From Edaphobacter modestus (lineage in GTDB: Bacteria > Acidobacteriota > Terriglobia > Terriglobales > Acidobacteriaceae), in assembly GCF_004217555.1 (NCBI RefSeq), contig NZ_SHKW01000002.1, forward strand, positions 62,001 through 126,000: 64,000 nucleotides of DNA, written 5' to 3'. The stretch's first letter is position 1; every line of letters begins with the position of its first letter. The notes below the pieces were generated by a model. That model saw nothing but the letters and a program-made list of their open reading frames with translations. It made no database searches and was not told the origin of the DNA. Positions 1 through 8,735 of the stretch are shown piece by piece. Position numbers and translations under genes: made by a program.

Positions 1-259
1 CCTCTTCCGAGTGCTGCCAAACCGAATCCGCCTTCATAGCCGACTTGCACGGGGCGGCGATGTTCTTCGCTACGTCGCCGTGCTGCATGAGCCAAACTTG
101 CAGGTCAGCCACATTCGCTTTACTGAGGTCCGGTTCTGTGAATCCGGCATCTTTAACCTGCTGGACGATACTGGTTTGTGGACTCTCGACAGATCCTTTC
201 TCAGACTTGCAACCTGCCAAACAGATCAGCGCCGCTATCGCTACATATATACGCTTCAT
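1..259 (-). CDS. Small lipoprotein, gene runs off the left edge
   Basis: The frame opens with ATG at 259 and is still open at base 2, so at least 86 residues are present and the 3' end is missing. The protein begins with a lysine-arginine pair, a hydrophobic core and a lipobox LAGC with the cysteine at residue 17, so it is predicted to be lipidated and exported. GGAGGG lies five bases before the ATG. After the signal comes a short hydrophilic domain with one more cysteine. The start is 15 bp after the HNH gene, on the same strand, so it may be the last gene of the resolvase/HNH transcription unit. The family was not recognised; a small entry-exclusion-type lipoprotein is possible but not shown. 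Confidence 0.7.
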   Translation of the reverse strand, partial: MKRIYVAIAALICLAGCKSEKGSVESPQTSIVQQVKDAGFTEPDLSKANVADLQVWLMQHGDVAKNIAAPCKSAMKADSVWQHSEE

Positions 260-274
260 CTCTACCCTCCAATT

Positions 275-724
275 CTATTTGCGTAACATTCGATCCTCTG
301 GAAACAGAGGAACGAGCTTCACTGCAACCGGCTTTACTGCAAAATTCAGGTTAGTTTGTTCGTGCGCTTCTGGATGCTGCTCACGCCATAGAACGCGAAG
401 CAGCTCCGGCCATTCCCTACGAAGCATCTGCGTTCGAGTCACCATAGCATGATGGCCCAGGCAGAGCGTAATCATCAGATCTGGGTTATTGTTTCCCGGC
501 ACGCGATGGTGTACGGCCAATGACCGTTTGCCGCGCTTCAGGCTTGTACAACCGGGAATTCTGCATAGATGGCCATCTCGCGCAAGAACGGTCTCGCGAT
601 GGCCTCCGAAGTATTCTTCGTCCTGCCTCTTCAGGGTGTAGCAGGTCGCGCAGAGTCCCAACGCAAGAATCTTCTCGCACCCACACGGACAACAGAGCGC
701 ACGTTGAATAGGCTTCGTCTTCAT
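275..724 (-). CDS. HNH endonuclease-like protein
   Basis: This 149-residue protein has an N-terminal cysteine-rich part (CCPCGC, then CATC) that could bind zinc, and a C-terminal HNH-like core: the paired histidines in LAVHHRVPGNNN, the asparagines after them, and CLGHHAM. HNH folds bind a metal and cut or nick DNA; the substrate is unknown. It follows the 66-aa gene with a 3-bp gap, so resolvase, small protein and HNH protein look cotranscribed. The C-terminal two thirds recurs as a diverged fragment at 32006-32271, which shows the cassette has moved or been duplicated. Catalytic activity is inferred from the motif only. Confidence 0.75.
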   Translation of the reverse strand: MKTKPIQRALCCPCGCEKILALGLCATCYTLKRQDEEYFGGHRETVLARDGHLCRIPGCTSLKRGKRSLAVHHRVPGNNNPDLMITLCLGHHAMVTRTQMLRREWPELLRVLWREQHPEAHEQTNLNFAVKPVAVKLVPLFPEDRMLRK

Positions 725-727
725 CGT

Positions 728-928
728 TTACATGACCAAAGTACGCCGGGGCTCAACTGCCTCAACCTCAACCATCCAACCGTGGACCTGGAACAATGCT
801 CCATCATCGCAGCGCACAGTGAAAGTTGAATCAAGATCGCACGTCCCAGTGATCGGGTCGAAGTCTTCACCGCCGATAACTTCTCCCTCAACGTCGAACC
901 CACCCCCAGTGCAAATTACTCGCATCAC
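728..928 (-). CDS. 66-residue protein of resolvase/HNH cassette
   Basis: The start ATG overlaps the resolvase stop codon (ATGA), a strong sign of translational coupling, and the stop lies 3 bp before the HNH start. A second ATG directly follows the first, so the start could be 925. The protein is small, acidic and rich in glycine and aspartate, with two cysteines in the middle. No family was recognised. The first codons of the gene, with the end of the resolvase, are found again in a remnant near 41080-41180, which supports it as a conserved part of the cassette. Confidence 0.55.
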   Translation of the reverse strand: MMRVICTGGGFDVEGEVIGGEDFDPITGTCDLDSTFTVRCDDGALFQVHGWMVEVEAVEPRRTLVM

Positions 929-1548
929 TTCCCTCCCCTCGGCCTGACTGATGTTCTTTTCGACTTCCTCGCTTTCGCAGAGACTTTTAGCTTCACCGGT
1001 CCCGGCCTAACGATGCGGTCAATGGTGGACTTCGACACATTAAACATCGCCCCGAGTTCGTGTTTCGAATACTGATTGCCGTCCCACAATGAGCGGATCT
1101 TGTTCATCTGGTCCTTCGCCAGCTTCGGCTTGCGTCCTCCCAGCCGCCCGCGAGCTTTGGCGGTAGCCAGCCCCGCCATAGTCCGCTCTCGAATCAGTTC
1201 CCTCCCAAACTCGGCCAGCGATGCGAAGACGTGAAAGATCAAGCGTCCTGCGGCATGGCTCGTATCGAACTTCTCTTTCAGAGAGACGAAAGCGATCTTG
1301 CGCCGCTGAAGAGTATTCACAATCTCCAACAAATCGGCTAACGATCTCCCCAGACGGTCAAGACGCCACACCACGAGCGTGTCTCCCTCATCCAGCCGGT
1401 CAAGGCAACGGGTCAGCTCAGGTCGATCGATATTCCGGCCGCTGATCTTCTCCTCGTAGATCCTTTTGCAACCGGCCTTCTTCAGCTCCGTGAGCTGGGC
1501 CGCGTTCGTCTGGTCGTCCGTCGAGACGCGAGCGTATCCAATAACCAT
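925..1548 (-). CDS. Serine recombinase (resolvase/invertase family)
   Basis: The 207-residue protein starts MVIGYARVSTDDQ, the signature of the resolvase N-terminal catalytic domain with nucleophile Ser9. The arginine-rich active-site segment WRLDRLGRSLADLL and the long E helix (ELIRERTMAGLATAKARG) are intact. Residues about 150-185 form a helix-turn-helix (YSKHELGAMFNVSKSTIDRIV). The last 25 residues are strongly basic. This is the small type (Tn3 resolvase/DNA invertase), which acts on short supercoiled sites usually next to the gene. The upstream region at 1563-1680 contains a sequence repeated elsewhere in the window and is the natural candidate site. It heads a minus-strand operon with the 66-aa and HNH genes. 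Confidence 0.92.
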   Translation of the reverse strand: MVIGYARVSTDDQTNAAQLTELKKAGCKRIYEEKISGRNIDRPELTRCLDRLDEGDTLVVWRLDRLGRSLADLLEIVNTLQRRKIAFVSLKEKFDTSHAAGRLIFHVFASLAEFGRELIRERTMAGLATAKARGRLGGRKPKLAKDQMNKIRSLWDGNQYSKHELGAMFNVSKSTIDRIVRPGPVKLKVSAKARKSKRTSVRPRGGK

Positions 1549-1562
1549 GAGAAAAAGATATC

Positions 1563-1680
1563 ACAAATCATGTCATATTCTATTTGTTTGTGACGTGAGT
1601 TGTGGTATGATTTAGGGGGATTCAGAACTCGCATCACAAGACGGCTCGCAAACGTTCCATAAACCGTCGTATTTGACGTC
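1563..1680. repeat. Dispersed repeat copy A, upstream of resolvase
   Basis: This stretch holds TTTGTTTGTGAC near 1583 and CATAAACCGTCGT near 1657. The same two boxes, about 33 bp apart, occur at 17401-17464, 34457-34515 and 59620-59679; here they are about 65 bp apart. The left flank, a run of ATCACAAATCA type, is also shared with the 34-kb copy. Position just upstream of a serine recombinase fits a recombination or regulatory site, but this is inferred from position and recurrence only. Confidence 0.5.
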
Positions 1681-1704
1681 CTAAGCTGAAGGCGATGAGG
1701 ACAT

Positions 1705-1918
1705 CGGCGATTTGGACTAAACCCGCTTCGCGGGTAGCTGGAAAGTAGTACGATTTGGCAGGGCAATTTGCATGCTGCACGCCATCAGAATCAACACGGC
1801 GATCAGAACTTTTCTGCACAGGTCAATGTCGGAGTCGGCACGAAATTGCTGCGCTACATTGAATCCCCATAACGCAATTGCCCTGCCAAATCCCCACACG
1901 GTTTAGTCCAAATCGCCG
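1705..1918. repeat. 214-bp element with bipartite inverted repeats
   Basis: CGGCGATTTGGACTAAAC at 1705-1722 is the exact reverse complement of 1901-1918. Inside these arms, GATTTGGCAGGGCAATT at 1752-1768 is the exact reverse complement of 1876-1892. The two left arms are separated by about 29 bp that include a CCCGC-TTCG-CGGG mini-hairpin, while the right arms are only 8 bp apart. The enclosed 107 bp has no convincing gene, though a hydrophobic minus-strand frame crosses it. A MITE-like or structured element is likely; no second copy was seen in the window. Confidence 0.6.
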
Positions 1919-2049
1919 TATCCACACTGCTCCACACCAACTGTCCTGCTCTCCGCCAACCTCTATCTGCGGAGCACTGTCGATACGGCACTAGAGATTT
2001 ATCACTAATCGAGGTTAGAAACGCCGACCGCGGACTAACGAAGATTGTC

Positions 2050-2321
2050 TCGTAGTTGCCGAAATGTATGGTCCGCCGTCTGAATGCAAGGGAAAAGTTT
2101 ATGGATGAAGGAATGTCTGCGTCAATGTATCCGGCCTTTTGGTGGAGATCAGTCTCCTGGCCATGATGAGATACGCCGCGTACCTGTCCTACAAAACCCC
2201 TCGGCTGTGGAAGAGCCTATTGAGCAATCAGGTTTCAGGTACGCCGTTTGACTGTTCTTTCATCTTTACTTATCCGGTGCAGACCTCGGTGGGAGAACTT
2301 GATCTTGATAGCTACGCTTAG
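2050..2321 (-). ncRNA. Candidate bridge-RNA region of IS110 copy 1
   Basis: This is the long non-coding end downstream of the transposase. IS110 and IS1111 elements are known to make a structured bridge RNA from a non-coding end that pairs with donor and target DNA; in IS1111-type elements it lies downstream of the gene, as here. Comparison with 7432-7702 shows blocks of strong conservation (around 2157-2190 and 2245-2310) separated by a variable stretch at about 2190-2235. That pattern would suit conserved stems with changeable guide loops. No folding was computed, so the call is inferential. Confidence 0.45.
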
Positions 2322-3353
2322 CTAGGCCGCGACTGGCTCTTGAACTGCCCGATAGTCCTGGCGGCTTGACAGCACGGCCCAAGCGATCCTTGCCAGTTTG
2401 TTTGCCGTGGCGACGATGAGCACGTTGCGTGGCGCTCTGGCTTCAAGAGCGGTCATCCACGCGCCCATGGCGACGCGGTCTCGCTTCGATCGCAATACGA
2501 CTGCGCGGGCTCCATGGATGAAGATCTTGCGCAGGTAGTTGTTACCGCGCTTGCTGATACCGAAGAGGCGGGCCTTACCACCGGTCGAGTGCTGTCGTGG
2601 CACAAGCCCAAGCCAGGAAGAAAACTCACGCCCCTTATGGAAGGCTGCGCCGTTACCGATCGCGGCTACGATCGCGGTTGCGACCAGCGGGCCAACGCCG
2701 GGGATCTGCCTGAGCCGCGTGCATGCCGCATCACTTGAGGCAATCAGCTCCACTTCCTGGTTCAGATCGACCACCCGCTGTTCAAGATCCTTCCACTCGT
2801 TCCAAAGTTGAGCCAGCAGGTTCCGCATACGCGGAGTGAGATCTTCCTCGGCGTTCTCGAGGATCTCGGGCATGCGCTCGCGCAGCCTGGCCGGGCTCTT
2901 TGCAAATACCAGACCCCGCTCCAGCAGGAAGGCCCGCAGCTGGTTGATGACTGAGGTTCTTCGCGCGATCAAACGATCGCGCACACGATGCAATGCCTGC
3001 AGATCCAGCTGGTCGTCCGTCTTGATCGGAACAAATCGCATGTTCTCCCGATCCACAGCCTCAGCAATGGCTTCCGCATCCAGGAAGTCGTTCTTGTTCG
3101 ACTTCACGAATGGCTTCACGAACTGGGCCGGGATCAGCTTCACATCGTGGCCTTGTTCTCGTAAAGTACGGCCCAGGAAGTGCGCCCCGGAACAGGCCTC
3201 CATCCCGATCAAAGAGGTCTGCAGGTTAGCGGTGAAGGCAATCAACTGCTTCTGGGTAAACTTCTTCTTCAGCAGCACCTTGCAGTTATCGCCAAGAGCC
3301 ACCAGGTGAAAGGTCGTCTTGCCAAGGTCAATGCCTACGGAACGAATCTCCAT
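2322..3353 (-). CDS. IS110-family transposase
   Basis: The 343-residue protein has the DEDD transposase layout. The N-terminal RuvC-like domain begins with VGIDLGKTTFHLVAL (first Asp at residue 9), followed by GMEACSGAHFLG and KNDFLDAEAIAEA. The C-terminal Tnp_20 domain contains IPGVGPLVATAIVAAIGNG and the serine motif HSTGGKARLFGISKRGN. Length is normal for the family and no frameshift is present, so this copy could be active. The enzyme is a recombinase that moves the element without conventional inverted repeats. The neighbour at 7703-8735 is a frameshifted relative. Confidence 0.95.
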   Translation of the reverse strand: MEIRSVGIDLGKTTFHLVALGDNCKVLLKKKFTQKQLIAFTANLQTSLIGMEACSGAHFLGRTLREQGHDVKLIPAQFVKPFVKSNKNDFLDAEAIAEAVDRENMRFVPIKTDDQLDLQALHRVRDRLIARRTSVINQLRAFLLERGLVFAKSPARLRERMPEILENAEEDLTPRMRNLLAQLWNEWKDLEQRVVDLNQEVELIASSDAACTRLRQIPGVGPLVATAIVAAIGNGAAFHKGREFSSWLGLVPRQHSTGGKARLFGISKRGNNYLRKIFIHGARAVVLRSKRDRVAMGAWMTALEARAPRNVLIVATANKLARIAWAVLSSRQDYRAVQEPVAA

Positions 3354-3572
3354 GTCGATGATCCTCCTTCAATCTGCCTATAAGATCCTCATCGCCAGGA
3401 TGAGGTTTAAGCGGCGGACCATCTCAGTAACCCCGTTTTACGTGCACTACAAAAACAATGATTACCTCCGAATCCCGCACAGAGCGTGCGAGGGCCCTCA
3501 CGGCTCACCTGTTGCTTTCCCAGTAGAGAATGTGGCATCCTCCTGTTGGTAAGCCAAATGAGCGGCTTGAGG

Positions 3573-3929
3573 ATGCACCCCATGAAACAGAAAAAGGATG
3601 TCCAGCAAGGAACGTTGGCGTTGATGGTTCTGAAGACTCTCGAGGTGTTGGGTCCGCTGCACGGGTATGGCGTCGCTCGACGCATCGAGCAGATCAGCGG
3701 CGAGCTGCTTTCGGTTAATCAGGGAACGCTCTATCCCGTCCTGTTGAGGCTTGAGCAAGACGGTGCCGTCGCATCGGAGTGGGCCCCCTCGGAGAACAAC
3801 CGCCGCGCGCGCTTCTATCGGCTGACGCGTGTGGGACAGAAATTGCTGGATGCTGAAAAGCGCAATTGGGAACAGACAGCGGCGATCATCTCGCGCTTTT
3901 TTGAAGTGAAAGCGGAGGATCTGGCGTGA
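3573..3929 (+). CDS. PadR-family transcriptional regulator
   Basis: The start at 3573 gives 118 residues and removes an unlikely N-terminal extension back to 3486. The protein has the PadR winged-helix core: QQGTLALMVLKTLEVLGPLHGYGV, then NQGTLYPVLLRLEQDG and RARFYRLTRVGQKLL. In acidobacteria such short PadR proteins typically precede ADOP permeases and are thought to control them. The stop overlaps the permease start (GTGA), so the two genes are translationally coupled. The inducing signal is unknown. Confidence 0.93.
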   Translation: MHPMKQKKDVQQGTLALMVLKTLEVLGPLHGYGVARRIEQISGELLSVNQGTLYPVLLRLEQDGAVASEWAPSENNRRARFYRLTRVGQKLLDAEKRNWEQTAAIISRFFEVKAEDLA

Positions 3930-6574
3930 GATCCCTGAATCGCTTTTTTACGCGTCTGCTCAACTTTTCAAGCAGGCACCGCAGTGATGAGCGCTTCAAA
4001 GAAGAGATGGAATCGCATATTGTGGCTCTGACGGAAGAGAACATTCAGGCCGGCATGACGATCGAAGAAGCCAGCCGCCGAGCCCGTCTGAAGTTTGGGG
4101 CCGTGGAGGCGATCCGGGAAAGCTATTACGCTGAAAAGGGCCTGCCATTTGCGGAAAGTATGCTGCTGGACGTGCGTTATGCATCCCGCGTTCTTCGGAA
4201 ATCTCCTACGTTCACGCTCGTAGCCTTAGTCACTTTGATGCTGGGTATTGGGGCAAACGTCGTCGTCTTCGGAGTGCTGAATGCAATCCTGCTGCACCCG
4301 CTCGAGGTACGGGAGCCGCAAAGTCTGTACCAGGTGCGGCATAAGCAGTGGGCGATCGGACGGTTACTGACGACATCATATCCCGCGTTTGAGGATTTCC
4401 GGAAGCGCAACACGACCTTCAGCGGAATGGCAGGGATCTACGGGTACTCTCACGCCGGGCTGAGATGGGGTAACGCAGTGATGTCGGTCCATGGCGATGA
4501 GGTCACCGGCAATTATTTCGATCTCCTGGGGGTTCAGCCGCAGGCAGGCAGATTCTTCCACGCGGCAGATGAGCATGGCCCGAATTCAGCGCCTTATTTG
4601 GTATTGAGCGATGCTCTATGGCGAAGCACATTTCATGCCGATCCAAGGGTCGTCGGGATGACCGTGGATCTGAACAAGCATCCATTTACGGTGTTGGGCG
4701 TGGCATCGGCGCAGTTTCACGGCACTGAGCGGTTTGTATGGCCGGACTACTGGGTGCCCATGGTGAACCAGGAGCAGGTGGAAGGGTGGGACGACCTGCA
4801 TAGCAGAACATCCACAACCGTCACGGTGATCGGAAGGCTTAAGACGGGCGTGACGTCGCAACAAGCAACGGACGATTTGAATGCGATTGCTGCCCAGCTA
4901 TCAAAGGACTACCCGGAGACTGACGACGGACAGCCGCTGCGCCTCATCCATCCAGGACTCATCGGGGATGAGGGCGATGTCATTCGTGGGTTTCTGTTTA
5001 GCGTGACCATGCTGGCGCTGCTGGTTCTGGTGGCAGCATGCGCGAACCTGGCAACATTGTTTGCGGCACGCGTGGCAGATCGCAGCCGCGAGCTGGCGCT
5101 TCGCGTGGCCCTTGGATCAGGCCGGCGGCGACTGGTGCGGCAACTGCTGACCGAGGCCGTACTGCTATCGCTACTGGGCGGAGTAGCGGGCCTGGCTAGC
5201 GCCTACCTCCTGCTCGGTGTGTTAAACCGGTCGTCTCCGTTCGTTGGCACTCTGAAAGTAGGTGTGGACGCGCGCGTGTACCTGGTAGGTCTGACATTGA
5301 CGCTCGGAAGTGCGCTTGGGTTTGGCCTGGTTCCGGCGCGGCAGGTGTGGATGAGCGATCCATTGCAGAGCCTGAAGAACGGATCGGCGGATGCAATGCA
5401 TCTCGGTCGGTTCGCCTTGCGTGACCTTTTGCTGGGGGTGCAGATTGCCATCTGTACGCTTCTGGTAACAGCCTCGCTAGTGGCTGTGCGTGGCATGGTG
5501 CGTGCCCTGCAAGTGCCTCTGGGTTTCCAGCCACACGAGGCAATGCTTGTCGACATCGATATGAGCCAGATAGGGGAGACACGCGATGGGTCGCTTCAGA
5601 CGAAGAGAGCGATCCTTGAGGCGGCGCGTAGTGTCCCCGGCGTGACGGCGGTGGGGATGGTGAGCCGGACGCCCTTTACTGGCGGAATGCACGGGACACC
5701 GATCTTCCGGCCGGGGACAACAGAGTTCAAGCTGAACAACGCTGTACTGGCGCCGTACGTGTTTACGATGTCGCCGGGATACCTTGAGGCTGCCGGCACC
5801 CGGCTACTGAGCGGGCGTGATGTCTTGTGGCAAGACACCCCTAAGACACCACATGTAGCAATCGTGAACGAAACCTTCGCCCGCAAGATGTGGGGAGAAA
5901 CACAGCCGATCGGACAACACTTTATCCTATGGGGCTCCTTCACGGAAGTGGTGGGCGTGGCGGAAGACGGTAAGTATCACGACATGCAAGAGTCACCTCA
6001 GCCTGTGGTGTATCTACCGTTCTCGCAGAGCGAGGAGAGCGGAGAAGTCTACGTGGTGCGAACGCAGCGGGCGCCAAACGAGATGGCTGCGACGCTCGAA
6101 CACACGCTGCGCAGCATCACGCCGAATGTGCCAATTACCGTGCATCGCTGGACTGATGCCTTGGATGGTGAGTTGTTTCCGGCGCGGGCTGCTACAGTGG
6201 TCCTGGGTGTCATGGGACTGCTGGCTGCGATGCTGGCCGTGACTGGCATCTTCGGTTTGGCAGCCTACAGCGTGAGCAAGCGGACGAAGGAACTAGGGAT
6301 CCGCGTCGCCTTGGGTGCCCGCAAAACACAAGTGATAAGCGCAGCCATCGGCCGTCCCATTGTCCTGCTCGGCGTGGGATCTATAGCGGGCCTATTGTCG
6401 GGCATCTTCGCAAGCCGCCTGATGGGGCAGATTGTGTATCAGGCGAATCCGCGAGATCCCGTAGTCGTGGGTGGAGCCGTACTGACGATGGCGCTCATCG
6501 GCATTGCAGCGTCCGTCATTCCTGCCCGTCGAGCGCTTGCCCTCGATCCATCCAAACTCATGCGAGAAGAGTGA
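3926..6574 (+). CDS. ADOP-type FtsX/MacB-like ABC permease
   Basis: An 882-residue inner-membrane protein with GTG start overlapping the PadR stop. Residues about 1-75 form the charged ADOP N-terminal domain, followed by a membrane segment near 105-125, a MacB-type periplasmic domain (about 130-350), FtsX membrane helices (about 360-480), a second periplasmic domain (about 510-740) and a final FtsX block (about 755-875) with LGIRVALGARKTQV. This duplicated layout is characteristic of acidobacterial ADOP permeases, which resemble macrolide or lipoprotein exporters but lack a fused ATPase. No ATPase gene is adjacent, so the energising subunit must be elsewhere. Substrate unknown. Confidence 0.93.
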   Translation: MRSLNRFFTRLLNFSSRHRSDERFKEEMESHIVALTEENIQAGMTIEEASRRARLKFGAVEAIRESYYAEKGLPFAESMLLDVRYASRVLRKSPTFTLVALVTLMLGIGANVVVFGVLNAILLHPLEVREPQSLYQVRHKQWAIGRLLTTSYPAFEDFRKRNTTFSGMAGIYGYSHAGLRWGNAVMSVHGDEVTGNYFDLLGVQPQAGRFFHAADEHGPNSAPYLVLSDALWRSTFHADPRVVGMTVDLNKHPFTVLGVASAQFHGTERFVWPDYWVPMVNQEQVEGWDDLHSRTSTTVTVIGRLKTGVTSQQATDDLNAIAAQLSKDYPETDDGQPLRLIHPGLIGDEGDVIRGFLFSVTMLALLVLVAACANLATLFAARVADRSRELALRVALGSGRRRLVRQLLTEAVLLSLLGGVAGLASAYLLLGVLNRSSPFVGTLKVGVDARVYLVGLTLTLGSALGFGLVPARQVWMSDPLQSLKNGSADAMHLGRFALRDLLLGVQIAICTLLVTASLVAVRGMVRALQVPLGFQPHEAMLVDIDMSQIGETRDGSLQTKRAILEAARSVPGVTAVGMVSRTPFTGGMHGTPIFRPGTTEFKLNNAVLAPYVFTMSPGYLEAAGTRLLSGRDVLWQDTPKTPHVAIVNETFARKMWGETQPIGQHFILWGSFTEVVGVAEDGKYHDMQESPQPVVYLPFSQSEESGEVYVVRTQRAPNEMAATLEHTLRSITPNVPITVHRWTDALDGELFPARAATVVLGVMGLLAAMLAVTGIFGLAAYSVSKRTKELGIRVALGARKTQVISAAIGRPIVLLGVGSIAGLLSGIFASRLMGQIVYQANPRDPVVVGGAVLTMALIGIAASVIPARRALALDPSKLMREE

Positions 6575-6737
6575 GGCAGGTGGAGGGATGCCCATCACAC
6601 GCCAGCTCTGGACGTGGTTCAGCCATTTCACCAGATGTCGACTCGGTTCATGGCGTCGGTCTGATCGTCGTCCAGCGTGTCCGCAACTTTTGCAGTGTCA
6701 CCAGCGCCAGACTTGTAAGCTGGCCGGGTCCGTGTTC

Positions 6738-7214
6738 TCACTCGCTATCTAATGACCAAAGCCTATGCATCATGGCGAACAGGAAGGCGGCGCTCAGCCC
6801 GAATAAGAGCCACCCGTTCAGCGCCTCCATTGCGCCCATGAGGTGCCAGCGGTCTTCCAGCTGCAGGTTCGTGTGGCCATAGCTTGTAATCGCGTTCAGC
6901 GAGTAAAGCATTGCTACTTGATAATCGGGCAAGGCTTTGAGAAATCGATACACAAGCGCCCAGAGAGCGGCCTCCATTCCGTGCAGGGCCGCCGCCGACA
7001 AGGTCATGCCGGAGGTGATCGTGAGCATCATGGTCCTGTGGTGGCGGCGAAGAACGGGATGACTGAGAGCCCGAAGCGCCGTCTGCCTTACCATCCATAG
7101 GCCCGACGTGTGGATGAGGACAGTCAGCACGATCAATAGCAATCCCCATGCCCATTCGGCCACCCACGTAGAGTGCTCCGTCATAAAAAAGCTGGAAACG
7201 CATCGGACGATCAT
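6738..7214 (-). CDS. Ion-channel-like membrane protein
   Basis: The 158-residue protein has about four hydrophobic segments (about 18-40, 63-85, 88-104, 130-152). Between the last two lies NAITSYGHTNLQLEDRW, which resembles the pore loop and filter (TSYG) of two-TM potassium channels of the Ion_trans_2 group. The first ATG at 7214 was kept; an internal ATG at 7184 (MTEHSTW) is equally plausible and gives 148 residues. The gene stands alone between the ADOP permease (opposite strand) and IS110 copy 2. The ion specificity is inferred from a short motif only. Confidence 0.6.
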   Translation of the reverse strand: MIVRCVSSFFMTEHSTWVAEWAWGLLLIVLTVLIHTSGLWMVRQTALRALSHPVLRRHHRTMMLTITSGMTLSAAALHGMEAALWALVYRFLKALPDYQVAMLYSLNAITSYGHTNLQLEDRWHLMGAMEALNGWLLFGLSAAFLFAMMHRLWSLDSE

Positions 7215-7431
7215 GATTAACGCCCTCCGTCAATCGAGCTCTCGACGACCGCCCTATGGCAGCCAACTCTGGCTGCGTCTCTTGGAATTGCCGTTTGGGT
7301 GAGCAGCTTCGTTCGTCGAACGTCAGCTTCGTCATTGGCATCCTGAATTCACCCTTCCATATGCGCTGCCAGTCTACCTCCCTGAAAGTCCGCTTTCCGG
7401 CAAGTTCGAGACTGATCGGGCGCCCTGGTGG

Positions 7432-7702
7432 TCGTAGTTGCCGAAATGTATGGTCCGCCGTCTGACTGCAAGGGAAAAGTTGGTGGATGAAGAAAGTCTG
7501 CGTCAATGTATCCGGCCTGTTTGTGGAGATGTGCCTCCTGGCCATGATGAGATACGCCGCGTACCTGTCCTTCGAAACCCCTCGGCCGTGTAAGGGCCGA
7601 TTCGGCAAACAGCTTCAGGTGCGCCGTTTTGACTGTTCTTTCATCTTCACTTGTCCGGTGCAGACCTCGGTGGGAGAACTTGATGTTGATGGTTACGCTT
7701 GG
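7432..7702 (-). ncRNA. Candidate bridge-RNA region of IS110 copy 2
   Basis: Counterpart of 2050-2321. The blocks GGCCATGATGAGATACGCCG and GCAGACCTCGGTGGGAGAAC are shared with copy 1, whereas the part between them (about 7575-7620) differs strongly. Conserved scaffold with variable loop regions is what the bridge-RNA model of IS110 predicts. The function is inferred; no structure was calculated. Confidence 0.4.
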
Positions 7703-8735
7703 CTACGCAGCAACCGGGTCTTGAACTGCCCGATAGTCCTGGCCACTCGATAGCACCGCCCATGCGATCCGCGCCAGCTTGTTGGCTGCCGCGACGATGA
7801 GCACGTTGCGTGGTGCCCTTGCTTCAAGCGCCGTCATCCATGCGCCCATCGCGACTCGGTCGCGCTTGCATCGCAACACCATTGCGCGTGCCCCGTGAAT
7901 CAGGATCTTGCGCAGGTAGGGATTGCCGCGCTTACTGATCCCGTAGAGCTTGGCCTTGCCACCGGTCGAGTACTGTTTCGGCACCAGCCCCATCCAGGCG
8001 GCGAACTCTCGCCCCTTGTGGAACGCAGCACCGTTGCCGATCGAAGCCACGATCGCGGTTTGCCACCAAAGGGCCAATGCCAGGGATCTGCCTGAGCCGT
8101 AGGCATGCCGCATCACTCGAGGCGATCAGCTCCACTTCATGGTTCAGATCGACCACCTGCTGCTCAAGATCCTTCCACTCGTTCCAGAGCAGAGCGAGCA
8201 GGTTCCGCATACGGGGAGTGAGATCTTCTTCGGCGTTCTCGAGGATCTCAGGCATACGCTCGCGAAGCTTGGCCGGGCTCTTCGCGAAGACCAGACCGCG
8301 CTCAAGCAAGAAGGCACGCAGCTGGTTGATCACGGACGTTCGTCGTGCGATCAGCCGATCTCGCACGCGATGAAGAGCCTGTAGATCCAGCTGATCATCT
8401 GTCTTGATCGGCACAAACCGCATGTTCTGGCGACCCACCGCCTCGGCAATCGCTTCTGCATCGAGGAAGTCGTTCTTGTTCGACTTCACAAAAGGCTTCA
8501 CGAACTGGGCCGGGATCAGCTTGACATCATGGCCTTGTGCTCGCAAAACGCGGCCGAGGAAGTGCGCCCCCGAACAGGCCTCCATCCCGATCAAAGAGGT
8601 CTGCATGTTGGCGGTGAAGCTGATCAACTGCTTCTGGGTGAACTTCTTCTTCAGCAGCACCTTGCCGTTATCGCCGAGCGCCACCAGGTAAAAGCTCGTC
8701 TTGCCAAGATCAATGCCAACGGAATGAACCTGCAT
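7703..8735 (-). pseudogene. Frameshifted IS110-family transposase
   Basis: The frame starting with MQVHSVGIDLGKTSF at 8735 matches the intact transposase of copy 1 up to about 8060, where an extra T in CGGTTTGCC (copy 1: CGGTTGCG) shifts the frame. The C-terminal Tnp_20 part, including the STGGKAKLYGISKRGN motif, continues in another frame to 7703. All DEDD residues and the serine motif are still encoded, so decay is recent or the shift is a sequencing error. Confidence 0.88.

Larger units (their letters stand above)
2050..3439 (-). mobile_element. IS110-family element, copy 1 (1390 bp)
   Basis: Boundaries were set by comparison with the copy at 7432-8821: similarity starts at TCGTAGTTGCCGAAATG (2050) and stops after AACCCCGTTTT (3439), and both copies are exactly 1390 bp. 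The element has one transposase on the minus strand, a short 86-bp upstream end and a long 272-bp non-coding end downstream of the gene. No terminal inverted repeats are obvious, as expected for IS110. The two copies differ at many positions, so they are related elements and not a recent duplication. Confidence 0.85.

Noticed and set aside
2139..2321. Forward frame in the IS110 non-coding end, partly kept in copy 2
   Set aside because: It is antisense to the element and an indel shifts it between the copies; conservation is better explained by the RNA.
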